DNA of 64,000 nucleotides, taken from JBAYDV01 sp041672845. Lineage in GTDB: Bacteria; Bacteroidota; Bacteroidia; Bacteroidales; UBA932. Below the pieces are notes generated by a model, which was not told the origin of the DNA, searched no databases, and was given only the letters and a program-made list of their open reading frames with translations. Location: positions 124,001 to 188,000 of the forward strand of contig JBAYYV010000001.1 of the NCBI GenBank assembly GCA_041672845.1. Reading direction: 5' to 3'. A program made the translations under genes and the position numbers. Shown here piece by piece: positions 8,632 to 17,007 of this stretch. The stretch's first letter is position 1. The number at the start of each line of letters is the position of its first letter.

Positions 8632-10443
8632 ATGAAAAAGAAAATATTTTTAAGTTTAATATTATTAAGTTTTTTTCAATTCAGTTTTGCTCAGCATATA
8701 ACTGTATCTGCTCCTTCAGTAGTGGAGGTAGACGAAACTTTTCAATTGATATATACTGCAAATGCGCAGTTAAAGAATTTTCCTGGACCTAATATTTCTA
8801 ATTTTGAAGTGTTAGCTGGTCCTTCTAAATCTACTATGTCTAGTACTAATTATATTAATGGTAAAAGAACTCATACTTATCAGAATTCTTATACATATGT
8901 ACTGATACCTAAGAAAGTAGGTAAATTTACTATTCCAGCTTTCACTTGTGTGGCTGGTTCTGAAAATGTAGTAGCTGATGCTGTAGATATAGAAGTTATA
9001 AAGGCAAGTACTAAAAGTAAGTCTCAGTCGCCCACTAATTCAAATAAAAATAGTAGTAGTAATGTATCATCTAGTCATATTAGTGCAGATGACATAGTTT
9101 TGGATTTAAAACTTAGTAAAAGTAAAGTAGTTAAAGGTGAGTCTATAGTGGCTACTCTTAAATTATATTCTAAGGTTAATATTTCAGGTTTTGAAAATGT
9201 TAAATTACCTGAATTTAATGGTTTTTGGAATCAAGAAATAGGTACTCCTCAGCAAATTGTTTTTCAGAGAGAAAAGTACAATGGACAAATCTATAGTGCT
9301 GCTTTGATCAAAAAATACATATTGATTCCACAAATGAGTGGGCCTATTAAAATCAATCCAGCAGAAATGGTTTGCTTGGTTCAAGTAGTAGGTAATTCAG
9401 GTGGTGGTTCTGTTTTTGATGACTTTTTCGATAATTATAAAACGGTTCGTAAAAGAGTAAAAACTCCTATATTAACTGTGAATGCTAAAGAATTGCCATC
9501 AGGCAAACCAGCATCTTTCTCTGGAGCTGTAGGATCTTTCACTATGCAGGTTAATATGTCAAAAGATAGTATTAGTTCTAATGAAGCTGCTTCGCTTATG
9601 GTGAAGATTAATGGGAGTGGAAATTTGAATTTGATAGAGGCTCCTGTCGTTACCCTACCTCCTGATTTTGAATCATATGATGTAAAGAGAACTAATAATA
9701 CTAAATCTTCTATTAAAGGGTTAACTGGAACTGAAATTTTTGAATATCCATTTATTGCCAGAAGTGCAGGTAAATTCACTATTCCTGCTATTAAGTTTTC
9801 ATATTATGATGTTAATAAAAGAAGATATATTATTCGTCAGTCAAACCCGATAGCATTCGACGTTAAATATTCTAAAAAGAGTGATACTTATAGTACAGGG
9901 GTGATAGTTAATAAGCAATCAGTTAAAAATTTAGGTGAGGATATTAGGTTTATTTCTACTAATGCGAATAGTCTTAAAAAAAATAATGTTATGTTAGTAG
10001 CTAGTCCTACTTTTTATATATTATTTGTGGCTATTTGTTTTATATTCATGATTTTATATTTTGTTTTAAATAGGATTATTAAACGTAGAGCTGATCTCTC
10101 AGGTATGAGAAATCGTAAAGCTAAGAAGTTAGCTCGTGTAAGACTTAAGAAGTGTAGTATATTGTTGAAACAAGAATTGTACTCAGCATTTTATGAAGAA
10201 ATGCATAAAGCTATTATGGATTATATTGCTGACAAGCTGATGCTTCCGGTGGTGAATTTGAATCATGAAACTATCGAAACAGAACTCAAGAAAAAAGGAA
10301 ATAAAGATGAAGATATTAAAAGTCTTTTTGATTTGATAGAGACTTGTGAGTATGCTAGATATGCTCCTTCTACTGGCTATGAAGCCATGGATCAGCATTA
10401 TAAAGAGGCTGTTCGTATAATTTCAACATTAGCAATAAAATAA
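8632..10443 (+). CDS. batD: Aerotolerance protein BatD
   Basis: I chose the ATG at 8632 over an in-frame TTG nine bases upstream because it lies just after the batB stop and opens directly onto a good signal peptide (MKKKIFLSLILLSFFQFSFA, cleavage before Q21 or so). The 603-residue product has a large periplasmic region of several Ig-like beta domains, a serine-rich linker at about 125-145, a membrane helix at about 455-478, and a basic cytoplasmic tail. This plan matches BatD (oxygen tolerance family). It is expected to work with BatA and BatB at the inner membrane. Confidence 0.88.
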   Translation: MKKKIFLSLILLSFFQFSFAQHITVSAPSVVEVDETFQLIYTANAQLKNFPGPNISNFEVLAGPSKSTMSSTNYINGKRTHTYQNSYTYVLIPKKVGKFTIPAFTCVAGSENVVADAVDIEVIKASTKSKSQSPTNSNKNSSSNVSSSHISADDIVLDLKLSKSKVVKGESIVATLKLYSKVNISGFENVKLPEFNGFWNQEIGTPQQIVFQREKYNGQIYSAALIKKYILIPQMSGPIKINPAEMVCLVQVVGNSGGGSVFDDFFDNYKTVRKRVKTPILTVNAKELPSGKPASFSGAVGSFTMQVNMSKDSISSNEAASLMVKINGSGNLNLIEAPVVTLPPDFESYDVKRTNNTKSSIKGLTGTEIFEYPFIARSAGKFTIPAIKFSYYDVNKRRYIIRQSNPIAFDVKYSKKSDTYSTGVIVNKQSVKNLGEDIRFISTNANSLKKNNVMLVASPTFYILFVAICFIFMILYFVLNRIIKRRADLSGMRNRKAKKLARVRLKKCSILLKQELYSAFYEEMHKAIMDYIADKLMLPVVNLNHETIETELKKKGNKDEDIKSLFDLIETCEYARYAPSTGYEAMDQHYKEAVRIISTLAIK

Positions 10444-10453
10444 AGAAAGAAAG

Positions 10454-11296
10454 ATGAAAAAATTATATAAATATTTATTTTTCTGCCTGTTATCCATTGC
10501 TTGGATGACTGTTTCTGCAGTGGCTCAAAATCAAGCAGGGATCCAGCAGGTAGCACCTACTAAAAATAATGTTAAGGCAGTAGTCCATCAAGATAGTATC
10601 ACAAATGATATTTGGCAGGAAGCTATTAAATCTTATTCTGATGCTAATTATTCAGAAGCTCTTAAAGAATTTGTAAAGTTGGATTCTATGGGATATAAAT
10701 CTGCAATTCTTTATTATAATATGGGTAATACATATTATAAGATGGACAATTATTTATCTCATGCGATTTTGTATTATGAAAGATCGTTGAAATTAGATCC
10801 TTCTAATAAAGATGTATTGAATAATCTTGAAATGGCTAATAATTTATGTTTAGATAAAATAGATACAGTTCCTGAATTCATAATGGTTAAATGGTTTAAT
10901 AATTTAATGAATATATTTTCATCAAATTCTTGGGCATGGATGTCTTTAGGATTCTTTATATTAATCGGCTTATTATTATTAGTATTCAGATTTTCAGGTT
11001 CTAAAGGAATTCGTAAAACTTCATTTATAATTAGTTTGATAAGTTTTGCTTTTTTCATATTATCTTTATGTTTTGCTATTAAACTTAACTCTCAAATAAA
11101 AAGCGAAAATGAAGCGATAGTTATTACTCCAGTTTGTTCAGTGAAAGCTGCTCCAAATGAGTCTGGAAAAGCATTATTTGTACTTCATGAAGGTACTAAA
11201 TTAGAAACTATAGAAAATTTAGGAGAGTGGAAAAGAATAGAACTAGCAGACGGACGTCAAGGCTGGTTGGAGGAAAGACATATAGAGACTATATAA
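10454..11296 (+). CDS. batE: BatE: TPR and SH3-domain membrane protein
   Basis: A 280-residue protein with a signal peptide (cleavage near VSAVAQ at residue 25), TPR repeats over about 50-135, two membrane helices at about 155-175 and 183-206, and a C-terminal bacterial SH3-like domain from about 215 that ends in GWLEERHIETI. This combination is typical of BatE. It starts ten bases after batD. SH3 domains of this type often bind cell-wall peptides, but a ligand here is not known. Confidence 0.85.
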   Translation: MKKLYKYLFFCLLSIAWMTVSAVAQNQAGIQQVAPTKNNVKAVVHQDSITNDIWQEAIKSYSDANYSEALKEFVKLDSMGYKSAILYYNMGNTYYKMDNYLSHAILYYERSLKLDPSNKDVLNNLEMANNLCLDKIDTVPEFIMVKWFNNLMNIFSSNSWAWMSLGFFILIGLLLLVFRFSGSKGIRKTSFIISLISFAFFILSLCFAIKLNSQIKSENEAIVITPVCSVKAAPNESGKALFVLHEGTKLETIENLGEWKRIELADGRQGWLEERHIETI

Positions 11297-11310
11297 AAAT
11301 ACTATAAGAA

Positions 11311-12708
11311 ATGACTTTAATAAAATCAATCTCGGGGATTAGAGGGACGATAGGAGGAGAAATAGGTAATGCCCTTACTCCTATAGATATCGTTAAATTC
11401 ACAGCTGCCTATGCTAAAAGATTAAGAAATAGTAGAGGTAATCAGCTTTCATATAAAGTAGTGGTGGGAAGAGACGCGAGAATCTCTGGTGAAATGGTAG
11501 ATGCTATAGTTTGTGGTACTTTATGTGCTTGTGGTATAACTGTAGTAAATGCTGGACTGGCATCTACTCCTACTGTAGAAATGGCTGTAGTGTTTGAAAA
11601 AGCCGATGGTGGGATTATCCTTACAGCCTCTCATAATCCTAAGCAATGGAATGCACTTAAATTATTAAATGAAAAGGGTGAATTCTTAAATGCTGAAGAA
11701 GGAAATACAGTATTAAATATGGCTGATAATGAGGATTTTCCTTTTGTAGGAGTAGAAAAAGTAGCCAAGATAGAACACAAGGATTTCACACAGCAACATA
11801 TCGATGCCGTATTGGCTAATTCATTAGTAGATATAGAAGCGGTTAAAAAAGCTGGTTTTACTGTAGCTGTAGATGCTGTTAATTCTGTAGGAGGTATTAT
11901 TATGCCTTTATTACTAGAACAGTTAGGGGTTAAGTGTATAAAAGTTAATTGTGATCCTACTGGATATTTTGCTCATAATCCTGAACCATTGCCTGCTCAT
12001 CTTACAGAATTATCAAATGTTGTAGTTAAGAATAAAGCAGATTTAGGAGTGTCAGTGGATCCTGATGTAGATCGTTTAGCATTTATTTGTGAAAATGGTG
12101 AACCTTTCGTAGAAGAATATACTTTAGTGTCAGTAGCTGATTATGTATTGTCTCAGAAAAAAGGGTCTACGGTATCTAATCTTTCTTCTTCTCGTGCACT
12201 TCGTGATATAACTGAAAAACATGGTTGTAAGTATTATGCATCTGCAGTAGGTGAAGTAAATGTTACTACTAAAATGCATGAAATAGGAGCAGTTATAGGT
12301 GGTGAAGGTAATGGTGGGGTTATTTTTCCTGAATTACATTATGGTAGAGATGCTATGATAGGTGTAGCTCTTTTCTTGACTAACTTAGCTAAGAAGAAGA
12401 TGAAAGTATCTGAATTAAAAGCTACTTATCCTCAATATGTAATTTCTAAGAATAAAATACAAATTTCAAATCCTATAGTTATAGATAAGATATTAGAAAA
12501 AATGAAAATTGTTTTTGCTGACCAAGATATTACTGATATCGATGGTGTTAAGATAGATTTTCATGATGAAAAAATGTGGGTACATCTTCGTAAATCTAAT
12601 ACCGAATCTATTATTAGAGTTTATTCAGAAGCTCCTAGTAAGGAAGCTGCAGAAGCTATAGCTGAAAAGGTTATGAATATCGCTAATGATATAGAAAAGA
12701 ATGCATAA
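11311..12708 (+). CDS. glmM: Phosphoglucosamine mutase GlmM
   Basis: A 465-residue phosphohexomutase. The active-site phosphoserine is S107 in TASHNP, the metal site is DPDVDRL at about 249-255, and the substrate loop GGEGNGGVIFPE at about 329-340 is of the type that Bacteroidetes GlmM proteins carry. GlmM converts glucosamine 6-phosphate to the 1-phosphate for peptidoglycan and LPS precursors. It begins 14 bases after batE and is probably cotranscribed with the bat genes. A phosphomannomutase activity cannot be excluded by sequence. Confidence 0.88.
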   Translation: MTLIKSISGIRGTIGGEIGNALTPIDIVKFTAAYAKRLRNSRGNQLSYKVVVGRDARISGEMVDAIVCGTLCACGITVVNAGLASTPTVEMAVVFEKADGGIILTASHNPKQWNALKLLNEKGEFLNAEEGNTVLNMADNEDFPFVGVEKVAKIEHKDFTQQHIDAVLANSLVDIEAVKKAGFTVAVDAVNSVGGIIMPLLLEQLGVKCIKVNCDPTGYFAHNPEPLPAHLTELSNVVVKNKADLGVSVDPDVDRLAFICENGEPFVEEYTLVSVADYVLSQKKGSTVSNLSSSRALRDITEKHGCKYYASAVGEVNVTTKMHEIGAVIGGEGNGGVIFPELHYGRDAMIGVALFLTNLAKKKMKVSELKATYPQYVISKNKIQISNPIVIDKILEKMKIVFADQDITDIDGVKIDFHDEKMWVHLRKSNTESIIRVYSEAPSKEAAEAIAEKVMNIANDIEKNA

Positions 12709-12802
12709 AAATTATAATTCTCAATATTTGATGTTATGTAACTTAACACTTTATTAAATATTTTTATTGATTATTAGAATTTAATAATTAAACTCTATTA
12801 AA

Positions 12803-13996
12803 ATGTTCTCATTTCGTACCACATCCCTTTCAGAGCAAGAGGATTTAGTTTTACACTATGGTAAATTAGGTGTTTTATCTAATGCTGTAGCTTGGAATCC
12901 TGAAACTGGGGAATATTTGTTTGAACAATTATCTAAATCAGGTCATTTGTCTAGAATATTTGTACCTAATGGTGGTTTTTTTAATGAGTATCGTTCCGAT
13001 AATGAAACATATACTGATGCTGAAGACTTTTGTGATGTATTCGGCTTAGATAATATTGATTTCGTACAATTACCTACTTCAAATTATGAATATTTGTTAT
13101 TAAATAAGGATAAATTTGAAGGAATAGATGCTTTAATAATAGAGTTTCAAGATTTGGGTGTAAGATATAATCCTATTTTATCTTTAGTTTATAATATATT
13201 CAAATTGCTAAAAGAGGAAGATATGAAATTATCTGTTTATGTTTTAGACAGAGAAAATCCTTCCGGTCGTCAAGTAGAAGGAACGGCTCTTGATGAGAAA
13301 TATCTTTCTGAAATAGGATTGGCAGGTATGCCTCAAACTCATGGTCTTACATTAGGGGAATTATCTAATCTTTTTTATTTTGATTTAAATGGAAAATTTC
13401 CTTTGCATATTATTTCATTTTTAGCTAGGTCTGCTACCAAATATATGAATCCTTGGAGTATATCTCCTTTTTCAGATCTTCCTGGTATGTACACTTTTAG
13501 TTTTTTCTCTGGTCAATATCTTTGGGAGGGAACTAATGTGAATCCTGGTAAAGGCACTAATAGACCTTTCGAGTTATTTGGAGCACCATTCCTTAAAGAT
13601 TTTTACAAGAAATCTAGAGATGAAAAATCTAGAGAATTATTAAATGATTTAGGTGCTTTCGTTAGATGGACTGAATTTATTCCATTGTTTGGAAAATATA
13701 AGGATCAGAGGTGTTATGGTTATCAATTAATTCAGAATTCTGGTATTCAATATCATTCACTTGCTCATACTTTACGTATTATGAAATATGTAAAAGATAA
13801 TAGTACCGATTTTGAATTTAATGATAAAATGATGAATATTTTAGGTGATGATGTTTTAATGGATTATCTAGAATCTAGGGTTAGTTGGAATGATTTGAAA
13901 GAACATATAAAAGTAGAAGAGCAGAAGTGGATTCGTAAAGCTAAGAGATATTTGTTGTATGATGAAAATCTCTGGCGTGTCAAAACATTGTTGTAA
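12803..13996 (+). CDS. DUF1343 / NamZ-like exo-N-acetylmuramidase family protein, no signal peptide
   Basis: A 397-residue protein matching the DUF1343 family: EFQDLGVRYNPI, VLDRENPSGRQVEGTALD, THGLTLGELSNLF and LWEGTNVNPGKGTNRPFE are all family landmarks. Some members (NamZ) remove N-acetylmuramic acid from the non-reducing end of peptidoglycan fragments. Many members are secreted; this one has no signal peptide, so a cytoplasmic role in muropeptide recycling is the best guess. I cannot verify catalytic residues by eye. The gene stands alone, 94 bases after glmM. Confidence 0.8.
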   Translation: MFSFRTTSLSEQEDLVLHYGKLGVLSNAVAWNPETGEYLFEQLSKSGHLSRIFVPNGGFFNEYRSDNETYTDAEDFCDVFGLDNIDFVQLPTSNYEYLLLNKDKFEGIDALIIEFQDLGVRYNPILSLVYNIFKLLKEEDMKLSVYVLDRENPSGRQVEGTALDEKYLSEIGLAGMPQTHGLTLGELSNLFYFDLNGKFPLHIISFLARSATKYMNPWSISPFSDLPGMYTFSFFSGQYLWEGTNVNPGKGTNRPFELFGAPFLKDFYKKSRDEKSRELLNDLGAFVRWTEFIPLFGKYKDQRCYGYQLIQNSGIQYHSLAHTLRIMKYVKDNSTDFEFNDKMMNILGDDVLMDYLESRVSWNDLKEHIKVEEQKWIRKAKRYLLYDENLWRVKTLL

Positions 13997-14006
13997 ATAT
14001 TGCTGT

Positions 14007-14037
14007 CAAGCATAAAAAATAGTCTATTATTTGCTTG
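14007..14037 (+). terminator. Hairpin after the NamZ-like gene
   Basis: CAAGCA at 14007-14012 pairs with TGCTTG at 14032-14037, and the A-rich and T-rich inner arms extend the stem with one mismatch. No clear T-tract follows, and its 3' arm overlaps the -33 box of the next promoter, so a terminator role is tentative. Confidence 0.35.
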
Positions 14038-14061
14038 ATTTATAAATAATAACTATCTTCG
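14030..14061 (+). promoter_or_regulatory. Promoter of rpmE2 (ribosomal protein L31)
   Basis: TTTG at 14030-14033, a 20-base spacer, then TATCTTCG at 14054-14061, which differs from the Bacteroidetes -7 consensus TAnnTTTG by one base. It lies 30 bases before the L31 ATG. Confidence 0.6.
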
Positions 14062-14090
14062 CCGCTCATAATAACATAAATATTAAGAAA

Positions 14091-14342
14091 ATGCAAAAAG
14101 GAATACATCCCGAAAACTACCGTCTTGTGGCTTTCAAGGATATGTCTAACGAACATGTTTTCACTACTAGATCATGTGTTGAAACTAAAGAAACCTTGGA
14201 TATAGAAGGGGTTACTTATCCATTAGTAAAGATTGAAATTTCAAATACATCTCATCCATTTTATACTGGAAAGATGAAGTTAGTAGATACTGCTGGTCGT
14301 GTGGATAAATACTACCAACGTTATAAACGCAATAAAAAATAA
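14091..14342 (+). CDS. rpmE2: Ribosomal protein L31, type B
   Basis: An 83-residue protein beginning MQKGIHPENY and ending in a basic tail. It lacks the CxxC zinc-ribbon cysteines of the C+ form, so it is the zinc-independent type B L31. The motif HPFYTGKMKLVDTAGRVDKY is characteristic. It has its own promoter and a strong terminator, so it is a single-gene unit. No other L31 copy is seen in the window. Confidence 0.95.
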   Translation: MQKGIHPENYRLVAFKDMSNEHVFTTRSCVETKETLDIEGVTYPLVKIEISNTSHPFYTGKMKLVDTAGRVDKYYQRYKRNKK

Positions 14343-14381
14343 TAATATAGTATTATTTAATACTATGGTTATCAAATTATA

Positions 14382-14413
14382 AAAGAGGGATACTTATTAA
14401 AGTGTCCCTCTTT
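14382..14413. terminator. Terminator between rpmE2 and the convergent NusG-like gene
   Basis: AAAGAGGGATAC at 14382-14393 pairs with GTGTCCCTCTTT at 14402-14413 (12 pairs, one G-T) around an 8-base loop. A-rich and T-rich flanks on both sides allow it to end transcription in either direction. Confidence 0.85.
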
Positions 14414-14424
14414 CTTTATATTTT

Positions 14425-14898
14425 TCAGTCTAATTTTAAAATATCCTCACTATCAATAAGTACTGTTCCTAAATTAGGGATGCTAAGATAGGCTGATTTA
14501 TCTGAAATCTTGGTGATTATACCTATTTGTTCAGTAAGAGGGCCAGTGATAATTCGTGCAAAATCTCCGATTGTAATTTTAGAATTTTTGGTAGTTATAC
14601 TAATAAAATCCTTGATGGTTTGTATATCATTTTCTCTTACTACTGCCGGTTTACCATCATGATATATAGGTTTCATGACACCAGGTAGTAATAACATACC
14701 TCTTAATCTATAATCAGTACATTTCACGAATACATAGGATGAATAGAGCGGAAGTTCTACCACTTTTATTCTATCTGACCATTTTCTTTTAGATTTATAT
14801 AAAGGAAGAAAACCTTCTTCACCTTCTTCTAATATTCGTTGGTATACTTTTTTTTCAGCTCTAGATGACGTATATAATACAAACCAATGTTTTTCCAT
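14425..14898 (-). CDS. UpxY-family NusG-like transcription antiterminator
   Basis: A 157-residue protein with an N-terminal NusG (NGN) domain at about 3-95 (HWFVLYTSSRAEKKVYQRI, then YSSYVFVKC) and a C-terminal KOW-like domain at about 105-155. This is the UpxY group, specialised NusG paralogues that in Bacteroides let polymerase read through long capsule operons. Here no polysaccharide genes follow: the gene is the last of a three-gene unit, 18 bases after the sirtuin gene, and ends at a terminator. Its target operon, if any, lies outside the window or elsewhere. Confidence 0.82.
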   Translation of the reverse strand: MEKHWFVLYTSSRAEKKVYQRILEEGEEGFLPLYKSKRKWSDRIKVVELPLYSSYVFVKCTDYRLRGMLLLPGVMKPIYHDGKPAVVRENDIQTIKDFISITTKNSKITIGDFARIITGPLTEQIGIITKISDKSAYLSIPNLGTVLIDSEDILKLD

Positions 14899-14916
14899 AA
14901 ATTCTTATTACACTTT

Positions 14917-15594
14917 TTATAATATTTGTTTGGTAAAAATTTCCATTCCTTTAGTGGCTACTTCTTGTATCTGTTCGTAATTCGAATAGTTTATGTTCAT
15001 TTTTTGAGGATCGATTAAATAAAGTGGTTTTCCCTTAGGAAGATATTGAACCAATCCAGCTGCTGGATATACTACTAAAGAAGTACCAATAACCAATAGT
15101 ATATCTGCATGATTAATGATTTCAGCAGCTTTAGTGATATTAGGAACTGCTTCTCCAAACCAAACTATATGAGGTCTTAATTGATGACCATCTTCTGCCA
15201 GATCACCTAGATGAATATCATTATAGCCAATATCTCTTATTAACGATTCATCAGCTTCACTTCGGGCTTTGGTTAACTCTCCATGAAGATGTAATACTTT
15301 AGTAGAACCAGCTTGTTCATGTAAATTATCTATATTCTGAGTTATAATATTAACATCGAAATGTTTTTCTAATTCAGCTATTAATTTATGGGCTTTATTG
15401 AAATGGGTGTTTTTAACTTCTTTTCTTCTATCGTTATAGAATTTAAGTACTAATTTTTTATCGCGATACCATCCATCAATAGAGGCAACGTCTTCTACAG
15501 GATAATTTTCCCATAATCCATCTTGATCCCTGAAAGTCTGTATACCACTTTCTTTACTTACTCCAGCGCCTGATAATACTGCTAATTTTTTCAT
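14917..15594 (-). CDS. cobB: NAD-dependent protein deacylase (Sir2 family, class III)
   Basis: A 225-residue sirtuin: GAGVSKESGIQTFRD at 9-23 binds NAD, QNID at 86-89 and the catalytic H104 in LHGEL follow. Y53 and R56 (YNDR) form the Y-x-x-R pair that marks class III enzymes able to remove succinyl or malonyl groups. The four zinc-binding cysteines usual in sirtuins are absent from the segment after H104. It overlaps the ATPase gene upstream by four bases (ATGA), which suggests coupled translation. The gene name refers to the family; the substrate here is unknown. Confidence 0.88.
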   Translation of the reverse strand: MKKLAVLSGAGVSKESGIQTFRDQDGLWENYPVEDVASIDGWYRDKKLVLKFYNDRRKEVKNTHFNKAHKLIAELEKHFDVNIITQNIDNLHEQAGSTKVLHLHGELTKARSEADESLIRDIGYNDIHLGDLAEDGHQLRPHIVWFGEAVPNITKAAEIINHADILLVIGTSLVVYPAAGLVQYLPKGKPLYLIDPQKMNINYSNYEQIQEVATKGMEIFTKQIL

Positions 15595-16664
15595 TTGTTA
15601 ATAAAATAATAATTTTTAAGCCAATATTTAAAAATAGGATTTATAATCACAGGCTTATTGTTTTCATCGAAAGTGATAATTTCTTTTTTTATTAAAGCTT
15701 CTTTTAATCTAACTATATTAGCTGATGATCTTAAATCATATTTTTTTATATTTTTAGAGTAACTAAAATTAATCACTCCATCATTGGTGGCTTCTAATAG
15801 ATTAATTTGAAAATTGGTTAAATCATTAATCCAATCTATGAAATGAGGTTTCATTAATACTATTAGTTTTTCTATACTATCGTTAATAATGTTATTATTA
15901 AGATAACCTTTTGTATTATTAAAACATATATCAGATAAAAGCTGACAATAGTAAGGATGCCCTTGAGTGAAATTGTAAATTTTAATAGCATCTTGTTTTT
16001 CTACTACACGTCCTGCTCTAAGAAATGTTTTAATAATATAATTTGAAAAATCATTGCATTCTATAGTTTCCAAAGGAATATAGGTGGCAAATCCATATAA
16101 ATATTTTTTTTGCATGAAAATATATTTCATGTCATTTATTCTAGATCCTGTAATTATATAAGATGTATTTTTGTGATTAGACCATATATTTTCCATAGAA
16201 GTAATAATATCTTCAAAATCATTTAGAAATAATAAATTCTGAAATTCTTCGAAGTATATAATATATTCTATTTTGTTTTTTATAGAAAGTTTTTCAGGTA
16301 ATTCTAAAACTGCTTTTAATAATTCTAATCCTTGATAATTGTCAATATATTTTTCAAAAAATGTGTCTTTATTAAAATTATTATCAGTTAGAGTTTCTAT
16401 TATTTTATCTAAAAAAAGATTAATGAAACTAGAAGAATTTCTAATATTAAAGAGATTTATATTACAAATAGTTTTATTTGGATTTTTTTTCTTTACTGAT
16501 AAAAAAGCTTGATTTATTATAGATCTTTTTCCAGTATTAATAGAATCAAATAATAAAGCATTATTATTTTCTGTTAATAATTCTGTAATTTTTATAATTT
16601 CTTTTTTTCTGGGTAAAAAATTAAGCCCTGAGACAGGAGTAGTATATGTAAATGAATAAGGCAT
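15591..16664 (-). CDS. P-loop AAA-type ATPase, function unknown
   Basis: A 357-residue ATPase of the kind often annotated as archaeal-type or STAND-like NTPase. The region NFLPRKKEI at 15-23 precedes a P-loop reading DSINTGKRS at 40-48, where arginine sits between the lysine and serine and the first glycine is replaced. A Walker B-like YIIYFEEFQN follows at about 134-143, then a likely sensor (YIITGSR) near 170, and a winged-helix-like C-terminus. It is very lysine-, asparagine- and isoleucine-rich. It is the first gene of the unit with the sirtuin and NusG-like genes. I do not know its function. Confidence 0.75.
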   Translation of the reverse strand: MPYSFTYTTPVSGLNFLPRKKEIIKITELLTENNNALLFDSINTGKRSIINQAFLSVKKKNPNKTICNINLFNIRNSSSFINLFLDKIIETLTDNNFNKDTFFEKYIDNYQGLELLKAVLELPEKLSIKNKIEYIIYFEEFQNLLFLNDFEDIITSMENIWSNHKNTSYIITGSRINDMKYIFMQKKYLYGFATYIPLETIECNDFSNYIIKTFLRAGRVVEKQDAIKIYNFTQGHPYYCQLLSDICFNNTKGYLNNNIINDSIEKLIVLMKPHFIDWINDLTNFQINLLEATNDGVINFSYSKNIKKYDLRSSANIVRLKEALIKKEIITFDENNKPVIINPIFKYWLKNYYFINK

Positions 16665-16709
16665 TAATATAGAGTAAATTTAATTAATATAACTTAGTTA
16701 AAAGTATAT

Positions 16710-16835
16710 TAAATGTGGTTAAAAAAAACAAAAATCGGTTAATTTTCTTTTTAATGTGGTGAAAAATTATTTATAATATGTTAAATATTAATATTTTTTA
16801 TATGTTAAAGATTACATTTATAAATTTGGTAAAAA
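16710..16835 (+). repeat. Three spaced copies of a TAAATGTGGTTAAAAA-like motif
   Basis: Copies read TAAATGTGGTTAAAAA (from 16710), TTAATGTGGTGAAAAA (from 16751) and TAAATTTGGTAAAAAT (from 16821). The second and third begin 41 and 111 bases after the first. Their shared core is TAAwkTGGTnAAAA. They could be operator sites for the divergent genes or simply AT-rich similarity. Confidence 0.45.
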
Positions 16836-16882
16836 TCATTTCTAATTAACTTCATTTAATATTAAACAAATTTACTAAAATA

Positions 16883-16914
16883 TTTGTTTTAATCTAACTA
16901 TTTGGTTACTTTTG
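16883..16914 (+). promoter_or_regulatory. Promoter of rplU-rpmA
   Basis: TTTG at 16883-16886, a 20-base spacer, and TACTTTTG at 16907-16914: an exact match to the Bacteroidetes consensus TTTG-N19/20-TAnnTTTG. Transcription should start near 16921, giving a leader of about 85 bases. Confidence 0.8.
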
Positions 16915-16920
16915 CAGTCC

Positions 16921-17007
16921 TAATTTTATCAAAAAGGTCCCTGAGCTCAGTTAAAGTGTTGGATATTTTTCTAACCGCTCACTGCCAATAATTTTAAATA
17001 ATTATTT
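16921..17007 (+). promoter_or_regulatory. Structured leader of rplU, possible ribosomal-protein autoregulatory RNA
   Basis: In the leader TGAGC (16942-16946) can pair with GCTCA (16977-16981), enclosing a smaller hairpin of GTTGG (16958-16962) with CTAAC (16971-16975); CTGAGCTCAG at 16941-16950 is also self-complementary, allowing an alternative fold. The region is more GC-rich than its surroundings. Known L21 leaders exist in other phyla, but I cannot say that this is one. Confidence 0.4.

Larger units (their letters stand above)
16665..17007. other. AT-rich intergenic region between the ATPase gene and rplU
   Basis: This 343-base stretch has no gene. It holds three related motifs of the form TAAATGTGGTTAAAAA (see the repeat entry), the rplU promoter at 16883-16914 and an 85-base transcribed leader before rplU. 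I find no convincing TAnnTTTG promoter pointing into the ATPase gene. Confidence 0.7.

Noticed and set aside
14301..14309. Perfect DnaA-box-like TGTGGATAA
   Set aside because: It lies inside the rpmE2 coding region as a single copy, where the codons explain it.
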